Shown in pieces: positions 54,619 to 63,180 of a stretch of DNA of 64,000 bases; within the stretch, counting starts at the first letter, position 1, and each line of letters starts with the position of its first letter. The notes under the pieces were generated by a model. That model searched no databases, was not told the DNA's origin, and saw only the letters and a program-made list of their open reading frames with translations. Source of the stretch: Acinetobacter lwoffii (lineage in GTDB: Bacteria; Pseudomonadota; Gammaproteobacteria; Pseudomonadales; Moraxellaceae); the NCBI RefSeq assembly GCF_029024105.1, contig NZ_CP118963.1, positions 2,666,001 to 2,730,000 of the forward strand. Direction: 5' to 3'. The position numbers and the translations under genes are program-made.

Positions 54619-56757
54619 ATGAATACAATTTTACTGATTCCTACAGGTGAGGGTGTTGGTTTAACCTCTGCCTGTTTAGGCATGATTTACGCACTGGACT
54701 GTAAAGGAATTAATGCGGGGTTCCTCAAGCCATTTTCACAAATTGCAGATACGACGGTTGACCGCACTACCACCCTATATCGTCATCTATTCCATCGTCG
54801 TTCGGTTGAACCGATTACTTATGAAAGATTGACTCAACTGATTGCATTAGGTGAGACAGATGAACTGCTTGAAGAGGCGGTTGCATTGCATCGCCAGATT
54901 GCGGTTGATCATGATGTAATTATTGTCGAGGGCCTTGTTCCCAATGGACAAGACCATTTTGCCAGTGAAATCAATGCTGCGCTTGCGCAGGCGCTGGATG
55001 CCCAGGTGGTTTTGGTCAGTACCGCCGATCTTGCTGATCCACGCAAGACAGCAGAAAAAGTCGATGCCCATCTACGTCAGTTTGGCGGCGCAGCCTCACC
55101 CCGCACTACAGGGGTTCTGTTCATGCGAACCAAGGGGCTTCCAGACGGCACGGCTGAAATTCCTGTCACACTTGACCCAAGCCTACGTCTGGACCAGCAA
55201 ATTGCCGAATTTTCATTAGAGCTGCAACGCTATAACCGCTTTATGGGAACAGATGAATTGCCAATTATCGGTCTGGTTCCATTCAGCAATATCCTGAGTG
55301 TGCCACGTAGTTTGGATATTGCAGCAATTGTTGAGGGGACATGGCTGCATCAGGGCGAAGCAAAACAGCGCCGTATTTTACATACCAGCCTGATTGCCTC
55401 AAATATTGAATCTGAACTGCACAAGTTTATTGCGGGTGAGCTGATCATCAGTGCCTCACAGCGTACCGACACCCTGCTTGCAGCCAGTCTCGCCAGTAGC
55501 AATGGTACACCATTGGCAGGATTGGTTTTAACTGAACAGGCGCCACCCTCAGACAATGTTTTAGAGTTTTGCCAAAGTGCAATTAAGCAAGGTTTGCCAA
55601 TTCTGCATACTTCACTTGATACACTTGAAACAGCACAACGCTTAAATCGTTTTGGCAATGAAATTCCAATTGATGATATTGAACGCGCTGAGCAGGTTAC
55701 CCGTTTTGTTTCAAGTCATATTGACAATAACTGGCTGGATCAACATACTCAGAACAACCTACATCCTCGCCTCTCTCCATCAGCTTTCCGTTATGAGCTG
55801 GTACAGAAAGCGATTGCAGCGAAAAAACGTATTGTACTCCCAGAGGGTGATGAACCACGTACTGTACAGGCTGCCGTGATTTGCCAGACACGTGGCATTG
55901 CCCAATGTATCCTTTTGGCAAAACCAGAGTCTGTTGCCGAGGTTGCCAAGGCACGTGGGATTCAGCTCCCTGCTGATCTACAGATTATTGACCCAGACAC
56001 TATCCGTGATCAATATATCGAGCCAATGGTTGAGTTACGCAGAGGCAAGCTGGATGCGTTGCAAGCCAAAGCACAATTGCAAGATACTGTTGTACTTGGC
56101 ACCATGATGTTGGCCTTGGATCAGGTAGATGGTCTGGTTTCGGGAGCGATTCATACCACAGCCAATACGGTGCGACCTGCATTTCAACTCATTAAGACCG
56201 CACCGAATTACTCACTGGTATCATCGATTTTCTTTATGCTATTGCCTGATGAAGTGTGTGTCTATGGTGACTGTGCGATCAACCCTGATCCAAATGCGGA
56301 ACAGCTTGCCGAAATTGCGATTCAATCCGCAGACTCAGCCAAAGCCTTTGGTCTTGACCCACGCATCGCCATGATCAGTTATTCAACAGGGACATCTGGT
56401 ACAGGTGCAGATGTGGAAAAAGTCGCGGAAGCTACACGCATTGCCAAAGAACGTCGTCCTGACCTGTTGATTGATGGGCCATTACAATATGATGCAGCAT
56501 CGGTGGAAAGCGTGGGGCGCCAAAAGGCACCTGATTCACAAGTGGCTGGACGTGCCAATGTATTTATTTTCCCGGATCTGAATACCGGTAACACGACCTA
56601 TAAAGCGGTACAACGTGCTGCCAATGTAGTCAGTGTCGGGCCAATGCTGCAAGGCTTGAATAAGCCGGTCAATGACCTGTCGCGTGGTGCCTTGGTCGAT
56701 GACATCGTGTTTACCATTGCCTTAACCGCGATTCAGGCCGAGCAGCAAGAAGCTTAA
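54619..56757 (+). CDS. pta: Phosphate acetyltransferase
   Basis: A 712-residue enzyme converting acetyl-CoA and phosphate to acetyl phosphate. This is the long type with an N-terminal P-loop/DRTGG regulatory region (residues 1-370; LLIPTGEGVGLTSACLGMIY) and the catalytic PTA domain at the C-terminus (KRIVLPEGDEPRTVQAA, GAIHTTANTVRPAF, YSTGTSGTGADVEKV). It follows ackA and ends at a strong terminator. Confidence 0.96.
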   Translation: MNTILLIPTGEGVGLTSACLGMIYALDCKGINAGFLKPFSQIADTTVDRTTTLYRHLFHRRSVEPITYERLTQLIALGETDELLEEAVALHRQIAVDHDVIIVEGLVPNGQDHFASEINAALAQALDAQVVLVSTADLADPRKTAEKVDAHLRQFGGAASPRTTGVLFMRTKGLPDGTAEIPVTLDPSLRLDQQIAEFSLELQRYNRFMGTDELPIIGLVPFSNILSVPRSLDIAAIVEGTWLHQGEAKQRRILHTSLIASNIESELHKFIAGELIISASQRTDTLLAASLASSNGTPLAGLVLTEQAPPSDNVLEFCQSAIKQGLPILHTSLDTLETAQRLNRFGNEIPIDDIERAEQVTRFVSSHIDNNWLDQHTQNNLHPRLSPSAFRYELVQKAIAAKKRIVLPEGDEPRTVQAAVICQTRGIAQCILLAKPESVAEVAKARGIQLPADLQIIDPDTIRDQYIEPMVELRRGKLDALQAKAQLQDTVVLGTMMLALDQVDGLVSGAIHTTANTVRPAFQLIKTAPNYSLVSSIFFMLLPDEVCVYGDCAINPDPNAEQLAEIAIQSADSAKAFGLDPRIAMISYSTGTSGTGADVEKVAEATRIAKERRPDLLIDGPLQYDAASVESVGRQKAPDSQVAGRANVFIFPDLNTGNTTYKAVQRAANVVSVGPMLQGLNKPVNDLSRGALVDDIVFTIALTAIQAEQQEA

Positions 56758-56781
56758 TACTTCTTGAATTTAAGTTTTCCA

Positions 56782-56813
56782 AACCATCTGATTGAAAAAT
56801 CAGGTGGTTTTTT
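56782..56813 (+). terminator. ackA-pta terminator
   Basis: AACCATCTGATT with AATCAGGTGGTT (one G-T pair) followed by seven T residues, 25 bases after pta. Confidence 0.88.
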
Positions 56814-56880
56814 TATAAAAAAACACTCATAGCTTCAATAAATTCAGCACGCGATCATTATCTCGTTTTAATAAACAATA

Positions 56881-56909
56881 AAAATGCCAGTCTTTCGAAC
56901 TGGCATTTT
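56881..56909 (-). terminator. Terminator after the DUF2171 gene
   Basis: AAAATGCCAGT-CTTTCGA-ACTGGCATTTT; on the minus strand it is followed by T residues. It lies about 80 bases beyond the DUF2171 stop. Confidence 0.75.
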
Positions 56910-56988
56910 CAACGATTGCCCATAAAGTCTGTGACATAAAAAATTAAGCTGAGGCAGCCCTGTTTTTCAGTCCACTGACTTTAGTTTT

Positions 56989-57228
56989 TTATAAGGTGGT
57001 CCACTCTTTATGCACGTCTTCCGCCGTTTTATTGAGCACCACGCTATTGTCTTTGATTTCACTTACCCAACTCAAGGGAATCAGATGATGCTCATTATTT
57101 TCATCATCACTTCTTGTTAATTTAATTGAATCCTGACCTTCTAAATGGTCTACCTTCCCGACTTGAGTACCACATGAAGCAATGACTGAAGCATGTTCTT
57201 TAATATCACTTGCATTAAAATTGTTCAT
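56989..57228 (-). CDS. DUF2171-family small protein
   Basis: A 79-residue acidic protein. The pattern VIASCGTQVGKVDHLEGQDSIKLTR followed by HHLIPLSWVSEIKDNSVVLNKTAEDVHKEW is the DUF2171 (PRC-barrel-like) signature. No signal peptide or membrane segment. Function unknown. It lies between pta and an area rich in PhoB-like sites, but the sites face away from it. Confidence 0.75.
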   Translation of the reverse strand: MNNFNASDIKEHASVIASCGTQVGKVDHLEGQDSIKLTRSDDENNEHHLIPLSWVSEIKDNSVVLNKTAEDVHKEWTTL

Positions 57229-57407
57229 TCTACTTGCCTGTTTCTAGAAGTTGAGAGAAACAGTCTAAGCAATAAAAAATGCCGCATGTGTAAGGGTTTT
57301 CAGGCTTTGAGTTTTTCTGGGTTAAAAATGTAAATGGGCAACATGGCTTGAGTAAGCTATAGGCAAGATACTTTTTAAATTTGAGTTTTCAAATATTTTT
57401 ATAACTG

Positions 57408-57498
57408 GATTTGAAGATTTGAAGATTTGAAGATTTGAAGATTTGAAGATTTGAAGATTTGAAGATTTGAAGATTTGAAGATTTGAAGATTTGAAGAT
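57408..57498. repeat. 8-bp tandem repeat, 11 full copies
   Basis: The unit GATTTGAA repeats eleven times without a mismatch (57408-57495) plus GAT. The unit length is not a multiple of three and no convincing gene covers it. On the minus strand it lies downstream of the small membrane gene. Perfect identity suggests recent slippage, so copy number should vary among isolates. Confidence 0.95.
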
Positions 57499-57541
57499 AG
57501 GTTAATTCTTTGAGGTCTTAAAATAAAAAAGAAGATAAAGC

Positions 57542-57628
57542 TTAGGCTTGATCTTCTTTCTGACCGTACATCCAAGTTGCAGCGATATATACACAAAAAC
57601 CAGCTGCCATCAAAATACCTGTAACCAT
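57542..57628 (-). CDS. 28-residue single-helix membrane microprotein, probably Pho-regulated
   Basis: ATG at 57628 with GGAG nine bases upstream encodes a 28-residue protein: MVTGILMAAGFCVYIAATWM then YGQKEDQA. One hydrophobic helix of about 18 residues (3-20) is followed by a short polar tail; no family is recognised, though size and shape recall small accessory proteins of membrane complexes such as CydX or KdpF. A near-perfect Pho box with correctly spaced -10 lies upstream on the same strand. The combination of ribosome site and promoter makes a real gene likely. Confidence 0.6.
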   Translation of the reverse strand: MVTGILMAAGFCVYIAATWMYGQKEDQA

Positions 57629-57656
57629 TGTTAGGATCTCCCGTTTCAATAGCTGC

Positions 57657-57690
57657 ATTATGTAAAAGTTTTATGACAGTTATATGACAA
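57657..57690 (-). promoter_or_regulatory. Pho box and -10 of the microprotein gene
   Basis: Reading the minus strand, TTGTCAT-ATAA-CTGTCAT (57690 to 57673) matches 17 of 18 bases of the PhoB consensus, two 7-base repeats 11 bases apart. A 10-base spacer leads to CATAAT (57657-57662), the spacing found in known PhoB promoters. The microprotein start is 28 bases beyond the -10. Confidence 0.65.
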
Positions 57691-57779
57691 TCTGGTTTTT
57701 TATTAGATTTAAAATAATTAATAAAATTCAATTACTTAAAACGGAATAAGCAAAATTATGCGTATTTTTAATCTGAAAT

Positions 57780-57809
57780 ATGACACTGAATATGACAACT
57801 TGCTGTCAT
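57780..57809. promoter_or_regulatory. Further TGTCAT motifs near fumA
   Basis: Minus-strand GTGTCAT (57780-57786) and TTGTCAT (57792-57798), 12 bases apart, and plus-strand CTGTCAT (57803-57809) form an ATATGACA/TGTCATAT palindrome. They look like weaker PhoB half-sites or another regulator's operator, about 150 bases before the fumarase start. Confidence 0.4.
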
Positions 57810-57955
57810 ATTTGACCCATGGAATAGCTAAAGTCCTTGCTCAGATTGCTTAAACTATAAACTTTCGGCCAATGCTCGCCCAAAATGCCCACAACCTGAT
57901 TCTTTTGTCTTATAATTTAGCCCGCTAGCTATCAGCCCGCTCAAGAGATATTTGT

Positions 57956-59482
57956 ATGACAACTATTATCAAGCAAGATGACTTGATCACATCAGTTAAA
58001 GATGCGCTTCAGTTCATTTCTTATTATCATCCACAAGACTTTATCCAAGCGATGAGCCGTGCGTATGATCGTGAAGAGAACAAAGCTGCTAAAGATGCGA
58101 TCGCACAAATCTTAATTAACTCACGCATGTGTGCAGAAGGCCACCGCCCAATCTGTCAAGATACCGGTATCGTCAACGTATTTGTTGAAGTGGGCATGGA
58201 CGTTAAATTCGATTTAACCATGAGCCTGGATGATGCAATCAATGAAGGCGTACGTCAGGGTTATTTAGAAAACTCGAACGTGCTTCGCGCATCAGTTCTG
58301 GCTGATCCTGCATTTGGTCGTAAGAACACCAAAGACAACACTCCTGCCGTGATTTACCACAAGCTTGTGCCTGGTAATAAAGTAGATATCACTGTGGCAG
58401 CCAAAGGTGGCGGTTCAGAAAACAAATCTAAACTAGCAATGTTAAACCCATCTGATTCAATCGTGGATTGGGTACTGAAAACTGTTCCAACCATGGGTGC
58501 AGGCTGGTGTCCACCAGGTATGCTGGGAATCGGGATCGGTGGTACTGCTGAAAAAGCCATGATGCTTGCCAAAGAAGCATTGATGGAAGAGATCAACATG
58601 GACGAATTGCTTCGTCGTGGTCCACAAAGCAAAATGGAAGAGCTTCGTATCGAAATCTTCGAAAAAGTAAATGCTTTGGGTATTGGTGCACAAGGTCTTG
58701 GCGGTTTAACCACTGTACTTGATATTAAAATCAAAGATTATCCATGTCATGCTGCAGGTAAACCAGTTGGTATGATCCCGAACTGTGCTGCGACTCGTCA
58801 TGCACACTTCCAGTTAGATGGTACAGGTGTTGCACATATTCAAGCACCTAAACTTGAAGACTACCCTGCTGTGACTTGGGATTCTTCATCTTCTAAACGT
58901 GTTGACCTTGACACGATTACCCAAGAAGAAATGAATAGCTGGAAACCAGGCGATACACTTCTTCTTAACGGTACAATCTATACAGGTCGTGATGCTGCAC
59001 ACAAACGTATGGTCGACATGCTGAACAACGGTGAAGAACTTCCTGTTGATCTGAAAGGCAAGTTTATCTACTACGTAGGTCCAGTCGATCCAGTCGGTGA
59101 TGAAGTAGTTGGTCCTGCAGGTCCAACAACGGCTACGCGTATGGATAAATTTACGCGTCAAGTTCTTGAAGCAACTGGCATGTTCGGCATGATCGGTAAA
59201 GCAGACCGTGGTCCTGCTGCCGTTGAAGCAATTAAAGATAACCAGGCGACTTACCTTATGGCTGTCGGTGGTGCTGCTTACTTAGTATCTAAAGCCATCC
59301 GTGAAGCTGAAGTGGTTGCCTTTGCTGACCTAGGCATGGAAGCGATCTACAAGTTTGTGGTAAAAGATATGCCGGTATCGGTAGCAGTTGATGTGAATGG
59401 TACTTCTATTCACGCGACTGCACCTAAAATCTGGCAAGCAAAAATTGGTAAGATTCCAGTAGTTGACGCTGCTGCGGGCTAA
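57956..59482 (+). CDS. fumA: Class I fumarate hydratase (4Fe-4S)
   Basis: A 508-residue iron-sulfur fumarase that converts fumarate to malate in the TCA cycle. Family features: RPICQDTGIVNVFVEVG with the first cluster cysteine, GGGSENKSKLAML, MGAGWCPPGMLGIGIGGTAEKA, and the C-terminal PVSVAVDVNGTSIHATAPKIWQAKIG. It starts ATG at 57956 and its original terminator is now split by an insertion sequence 22 bases past the stop. Confidence 0.95.
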   Translation: MTTIIKQDDLITSVKDALQFISYYHPQDFIQAMSRAYDREENKAAKDAIAQILINSRMCAEGHRPICQDTGIVNVFVEVGMDVKFDLTMSLDDAINEGVRQGYLENSNVLRASVLADPAFGRKNTKDNTPAVIYHKLVPGNKVDITVAAKGGGSENKSKLAMLNPSDSIVDWVLKTVPTMGAGWCPPGMLGIGIGGTAEKAMMLAKEALMEEINMDELLRRGPQSKMEELRIEIFEKVNALGIGAQGLGGLTTVLDIKIKDYPCHAAGKPVGMIPNCAATRHAHFQLDGTGVAHIQAPKLEDYPAVTWDSSSSKRVDLDTITQEEMNSWKPGDTLLLNGTIYTGRDAAHKRMVDMLNNGEELPVDLKGKFIYYVGPVDPVGDEVVGPAGPTTATRMDKFTRQVLEATGMFGMIGKADRGPAAVEAIKDNQATYLMAVGGAAYLVSKAIREAEVVAFADLGMEAIYKFVVKDMPVSVAVDVNGTSIHATAPKIWQAKIGKIPVVDAAAG

Positions 59483-59504
59483 TTTTTACTGCAAGAAAAA
59501 AAGC

Positions 59505-59517
59505 ACCCTGAATGGGT
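59505..59517 (+). terminator. Left half of the disrupted fumA terminator (target duplication)
   Basis: The stem-loop core ACCC-TGAAT-GGGT is duplicated at both ends of the IS4-family element (59505-59517 and 60905-60917). Upstream AAAAAGC pairs with GCTTTTTT that now lies beyond the element at 60918-60924. The original fumA terminator is thus cut in two. Confidence 0.85.
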
Positions 59518-59551
59518 AATGCCAGTCAGTTAAGAAATTGACTGGCATTTT
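59518..59551 (+). terminator. Replacement terminator formed by the IS left end
   Basis: The left terminal repeat pairs with a second copy just inside: AATGCCAGTCA-(10 bases)-TGACTGGCATT, then TT-T. In the plus direction this is an 11-base stem followed by T residues, so it can stop fumA transcription in place of the broken terminator. Confidence 0.65.
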
Positions 59552-60834
59552 CTTGGATATTTTTGTGCTTTAATTTTCACTACTCGCGGACATTGCCTTT
59601 GCCTTTTTTCAGGTAATACAAATATTTTAGATTGTTCAAATAATTGCGCTAAATGTTTGGGTAGGTTTCCTGCTGATTCTAAAGGTGTGTGCCTTAAGAT
59701 ATTGATAATACTCATAGATGCAATATGGAAACTGATCCTTAAAGGACTCACCTTTGCATGTTCAGCGATAAACCTCATCTGTCTTCTTAAGATATTATAT
59801 GCAATAAATACCCCCCACAATTCTTGATAGACCAAATCAGGTTGTTTGCTTCTTAAAATCCTTGCATCCTGTAAATCACTTTTAATTTCCCGATAACACA
59901 TTTCTATTTCCCAACGCTGGATATAAAGCATTGCAAGGTCTTTGAATGGATAAACTTTAGAATCTGTTAATGATGTAATGTAACGTCTTATTTTTCCTGC
60001 ATATTCAACTTCAATTAAACGTGCTTCCCAATAGTCACCCAATGACGGATTTATCTTTTTTGCTCTTGCTGAAACAGGCATTTTGATCTGAAAGTCATGG
60101 GCCGCATTATGATGAATCACTTCATAACGCAGGTTGTCCTTTGCTCGCATCAACCAATGACTCTCTTCTGCCTGAGATTGCCAGCTCACTAAAAAATCAG
60201 CAGAGAAGTAAGCACGATCAAATAGGGTAATACTGCGAACTGGTGCTTTTAATTGACTGGCTAAGGTTAATTCACCTTGATCCATACTACCCATTTGGGC
60301 ATCAATCATTTCATGGGTATTGGTATTCACCAGGCAAGTCGCTCTAACTTGTGGGTAAGGTGCAGCTGCTGTTTTGCCTTTGGATGAACCAAAGTGCTTA
60401 AAGTTTTCTTCTGTATGAGGCATAGACCAAACCACACCATCTACAGCACAAACGCATAGACCGTGAAAGTTGCTATATTGTTGTTGTGAGTCTTTAAACC
60501 ATGCCTGACTTAATGTCGAAAATAAAGCACTCATGGGTTCTAAGCCTAAGCGTTGTCTTGCTTGTACGGATGCACTCGGTACACAGTATTCTGCCGTACC
60601 GAAAACAAGTTGCAATTGTTGAACCACATACCAAATCGGTTGATTTCGAAATAGAGCAAGTCCGATTACCAGCCAAACAACATGTTCAGCAGGCAGTTTT
60701 CTTTTTCGAATTGATGCTTTACCTGTTTGGTCTAAGCAATCTTCAATCCAGTTTAAATCAATCAATTCACTGAATTGTGAAAGTGAAGGTAGGGTTTGTT
60801 TTAATGTTAAATCTAGATTCTGAGATAAATTCAT
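59530..60834 (-). CDS. IS4-family transposase
   Basis: A 434-residue DDE transposase. The IS4 YREK signature, Y-x2-R-x3-E-x6-K, is intact in YIQRWEIEMCYREIKSDL; the first catalytic D is in VDGVVWSMP and the second in LFDRAYFSADF. The stop codon lies inside the left terminal repeat. There is no ribosome site just before the ATG; a hairpin with T run ends one base before it, which may keep expression low. Confidence 0.93.
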   Translation of the reverse strand: MNLSQNLDLTLKQTLPSLSQFSELIDLNWIEDCLDQTGKASIRKRKLPAEHVVWLVIGLALFRNQPIWYVVQQLQLVFGTAEYCVPSASVQARQRLGLEPMSALFSTLSQAWFKDSQQQYSNFHGLCVCAVDGVVWSMPHTEENFKHFGSSKGKTAAAPYPQVRATCLVNTNTHEMIDAQMGSMDQGELTLASQLKAPVRSITLFDRAYFSADFLVSWQSQAEESHWLMRAKDNLRYEVIHHNAAHDFQIKMPVSARAKKINPSLGDYWEARLIEVEYAGKIRRYITSLTDSKVYPFKDLAMLYIQRWEIEMCYREIKSDLQDARILRSKQPDLVYQELWGVFIAYNILRRQMRFIAEHAKVSPLRISFHIASMSIINILRHTPLESAGNLPKHLAQLFEQSKIFVLPEKRQRQCPRVVKIKAQKYPRKCQSIS

Positions 60835-60866
60835 AAAAAAAGAGCGTATTTACATACGCTCTTTTT
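60835..60866 (-). terminator. Hairpin directly before the transposase start
   Basis: On the minus strand AGAGCGTA-TGTAAA-TACGCTCT is followed by seven T residues and then the ATG of the transposase gene. It is a full intrinsic terminator in its leader and should stop read-in from the DUF2846 gene. Confidence 0.7.
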
Positions 60867-60953
60867 ACAGCATTTTAACTTTTTTTGCTTAACTGACTGG
60901 CATTACCCTGAATGGGTGCTTTTTTATTGTGTTTGCTTAAAGAAATGTCCAAA

Positions 60954-61670
60954 TTACCAAGTCCGTGGATCCCAAAGTTTAAAAGGTGCTTTTAGCTGTA
61001 CATCTAATGATGGATCATAAGCAGTCGGTTCAATTTTTTGGGCTTTTTTACGAATCTGGCCTGTTTCCTGATCTTGTGCCACAAAGTTAAAACTGTCTGA
61101 TTTTAGCTGAGTAAAAGCAATTTCGTTCAGACCAACTTTTTCCGGCATCAGCATGAGTGGCCCTGAAACACTCCGGCGTGTACTGATATTCTCTTCATCA
61201 TATTTAATAAAATAAGACTGTCCCGCTTCGACAGTAAAATCCAGATATTTCGGCTTCTGGAAATGCAGCGCTCCTAGCGGTCGACTGGTACTCAACCGAT
61301 AAGTTCCGGCAGGCAGTTCAATCCAGTAATAATGGTTGTGCAATAAGCTTGGAATATGTTCTTGATTGATAAACAGGCTGGCAGCGACAATTTCCTGACG
61401 ATTCCATTTAGAATCGGGCCGGTATAAATACACGATGGCGGCTTCATCATGCTGCGCTTTTACGGTCTGAAAACGGTTGCCCTGCTTTTGATTGACCCAA
61501 CCGCCAATGGTGAACATGCCAATACGATGCTGCTCGACGAAGCCCGGTTTTTTTTCAAGATCGATATTTTTTAAAGTGCTGAGTGGCTGTGTAGGCTCAA
61601 CCACGGCTTTCTTACCATGACACCCCAGCAATGCCAAACTGCTGATGAGTACAATTGCGACTCCACGCAT
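60954..61670 (-). CDS. DUF2846-like lipoprotein
   Basis: A 238-residue lipoprotein with lipobox LLGC (Cys17). The middle carries AIVYLYRPDSKW and YYWIELPAGTYRLSTSRP, which are typical of the DUF2846 fold (an all-beta envelope domain), and then a YFIKYDEENIS segment. Function unknown. Its 3' end is 50 bases from the right end of the IS4-family element, so its own terminator may have been affected. Confidence 0.78.
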   Translation of the reverse strand: MRGVAIVLISSLALLGCHGKKAVVEPTQPLSTLKNIDLEKKPGFVEQHRIGMFTIGGWVNQKQGNRFQTVKAQHDEAAIVYLYRPDSKWNRQEIVAASLFINQEHIPSLLHNHYYWIELPAGTYRLSTSRPLGALHFQKPKYLDFTVEAGQSYFIKYDEENISTRRSVSGPLMLMPEKVGLNEIAFTQLKSDSFNFVAQDQETGQIRKKAQKIEPTAYDPSLDVQLKAPFKLWDPRTW

Positions 61671-61790
61671 GCTTATCCCTCACTGCGTCTTTATTCTTTT
61701 GTATGCAAGTGCTTTGCGATTTGTTTTTTATAAGTTTTAGGCATCCACGCCTAGTGAATCAGATTAACACCGAGCTTTATTTTTGGAAAT

Positions 61791-61825
61791 AAAAAACGTG
61801 CGAAAACACGGAGTTTTCGCACGTT
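61791..61825 (-). terminator. clpX terminator
   Basis: ACGTGCGAAAAC-(5 bases)-GTTTTCGCACGT and then a T run on the minus strand, 16 bases beyond the clpX stop. Confidence 0.9.
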
Positions 61826-61840
61826 TCGGACGAATAGCAA

Positions 61841-63151
61841 TTAAGCAGATTTGCTATTTACCACCTTTAAATCTATTTTTGTCGCTGTCTCTTGCTGATC
61901 ATGTGGCTGACGCTCAGCACGGTATTCCGGCTCTGCCTCACCTTTAATCACAGCTTCATTGATGACGACAGTGCCGACATCGCTACGGCTTGGCAAGTCA
62001 TACATGGTTTCCAGCAATGAATTTTCAAGAATTGAACGTAGACCACGCGCGCCTGTATTACGCTCAACTGCTTTCTTAGCCACTGCACGTAATGCCGATT
62101 CTTCAAAGACCAGATCCACATCTTCCATATCAAACAGATGTTGATACTGACGGGTCAAGGCGTTCTTCGGCTCAGTCAGAATCTGCATCAGTGCTTCTTC
62201 ATCCAACTCGTCCAAAGTGGCAATTACTGGCAAACGACCAATAAATTCTGGAATCAAACCAAATTTTACCAGATCAGTTGCTTCAACTTGACGGAACAAG
62301 TCAGACAGCTTCTTGGTTTCATCTTTTTTACGCACTTCTGCAGTAAAGCCGATGCCACCTTTTTCCTGACGTTGCTGTACAATTTTCTCAAGTCCTGAGA
62401 ATGCACCACCACAGATAAACAGGATGTTCGAGGTATCAATCTGAATGAATTCTTGCTGCGGATGCTTACGTCCACCTTGTGGCGGAATTGATGCAACCGT
62501 ACCTTCAATCATTTTCAATAATGCTTGCTGAACACCTTCACCCGATACATCACGCGTGATGGATGGGTTTTCAGACTTGCGGGTAATCTTGTCGATCTCG
62601 TCGATATAGATAATGCCCTTTTGCGCTTTTTCGACATCGTAATCGGCTTTTTGCAGTAGCTTCTGTACGATGTTTTCTACATCTTCACCCACATAACCGG
62701 CTTCGGTCAGTGTCGTTGCATCTGCCATGGCAAATGGAACATCAAGAAGACGTGCCAGCGTTTGTGCAAGCAAGGTTTTGCCCGATCCTGTCGGACCAAC
62801 CAACATAATATTACTTTTTGAAAGCTCGACTGAATCATCAGCTTTCTTGCCATTATTTTGCACTTTCAAGCGCTTGTAATGGTTATAAACCGCAACTGAC
62901 AAGGTTTTTTTCGCGACGTCCTGACCAATCACATATTGATCCAAGGCCGCACGAATTTCATGCGGTTTCGGCAAAGGTCGATTGGCCCAGTCATTGGTTT
63001 CCACCTGCTGACTGGTTTGAACCAAATCTAAGCATACGTCCACACATTCGTTACAAATGTATGCGTCCTCGCCTGCAATCAGCTTCCCGACTTCAGACTG
63101 CGTTTTACCGCAAAATGAACAATGCTTTTGTCCTTGAGGATGTTCGGACAT
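61841..63151 (-). CDS. clpX: ATP-dependent protease ATP-binding subunit ClpX
   Basis: A 436-residue AAA+ unfoldase. The N-terminal zinc-binding domain has CSFCGKTQ and CNECVDVC; Walker A is GPTGSGKT, Walker B is GIIYIDEIDKI and IGF-type ClpP-docking loop is GIGFTAEV. It unfolds tagged substrates for ClpP. It is 29 bases downstream of clpP and ends with its own terminator. Confidence 0.97.
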   Translation of the reverse strand: MSEHPQGQKHCSFCGKTQSEVGKLIAGEDAYICNECVDVCLDLVQTSQQVETNDWANRPLPKPHEIRAALDQYVIGQDVAKKTLSVAVYNHYKRLKVQNNGKKADDSVELSKSNIMLVGPTGSGKTLLAQTLARLLDVPFAMADATTLTEAGYVGEDVENIVQKLLQKADYDVEKAQKGIIYIDEIDKITRKSENPSITRDVSGEGVQQALLKMIEGTVASIPPQGGRKHPQQEFIQIDTSNILFICGGAFSGLEKIVQQRQEKGGIGFTAEVRKKDETKKLSDLFRQVEATDLVKFGLIPEFIGRLPVIATLDELDEEALMQILTEPKNALTRQYQHLFDMEDVDLVFEESALRAVAKKAVERNTGARGLRSILENSLLETMYDLPSRSDVGTVVINEAVIKGEAEPEYRAERQPHDQQETATKIDLKVVNSKSA

Positions 63152-63180
63152 ATTTACTCCACTATCTCAATCTTTAAAAC

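Larger units (their letters stand above)
59518..60904 (-). mobile_element. IS4-family insertion sequence in the fumA terminator
   Basis: A 1387-base element with 17-base perfect terminal inverted repeats AATGCCAGTCAGTTAAG and a 13-base target duplication ACCCTGAATGGGT. It encodes one leftward transposase. Both ends carry hairpins. Because the duplication is perfect and both ends are intact, insertion was recent. Confidence 0.93.

Noticed and set aside
56881..56909. Extra end of the IS4-family element
   Set aside because: The ten-base match AATGCCAGTC to the IS terminal repeat is part of an ordinary terminator hairpin and no IS body follows.
57408..57498. CRISPR array
   Set aside because: The unit is eight bases with no spacers; it is a simple tandem repeat.
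57399..57731. A 110-residue frame covering the tandem repeat
   Set aside because: Its end is merely the translated 8-base repeat, it has no ribosome site or similarity, and it overlaps the better-supported 28-residue frame.
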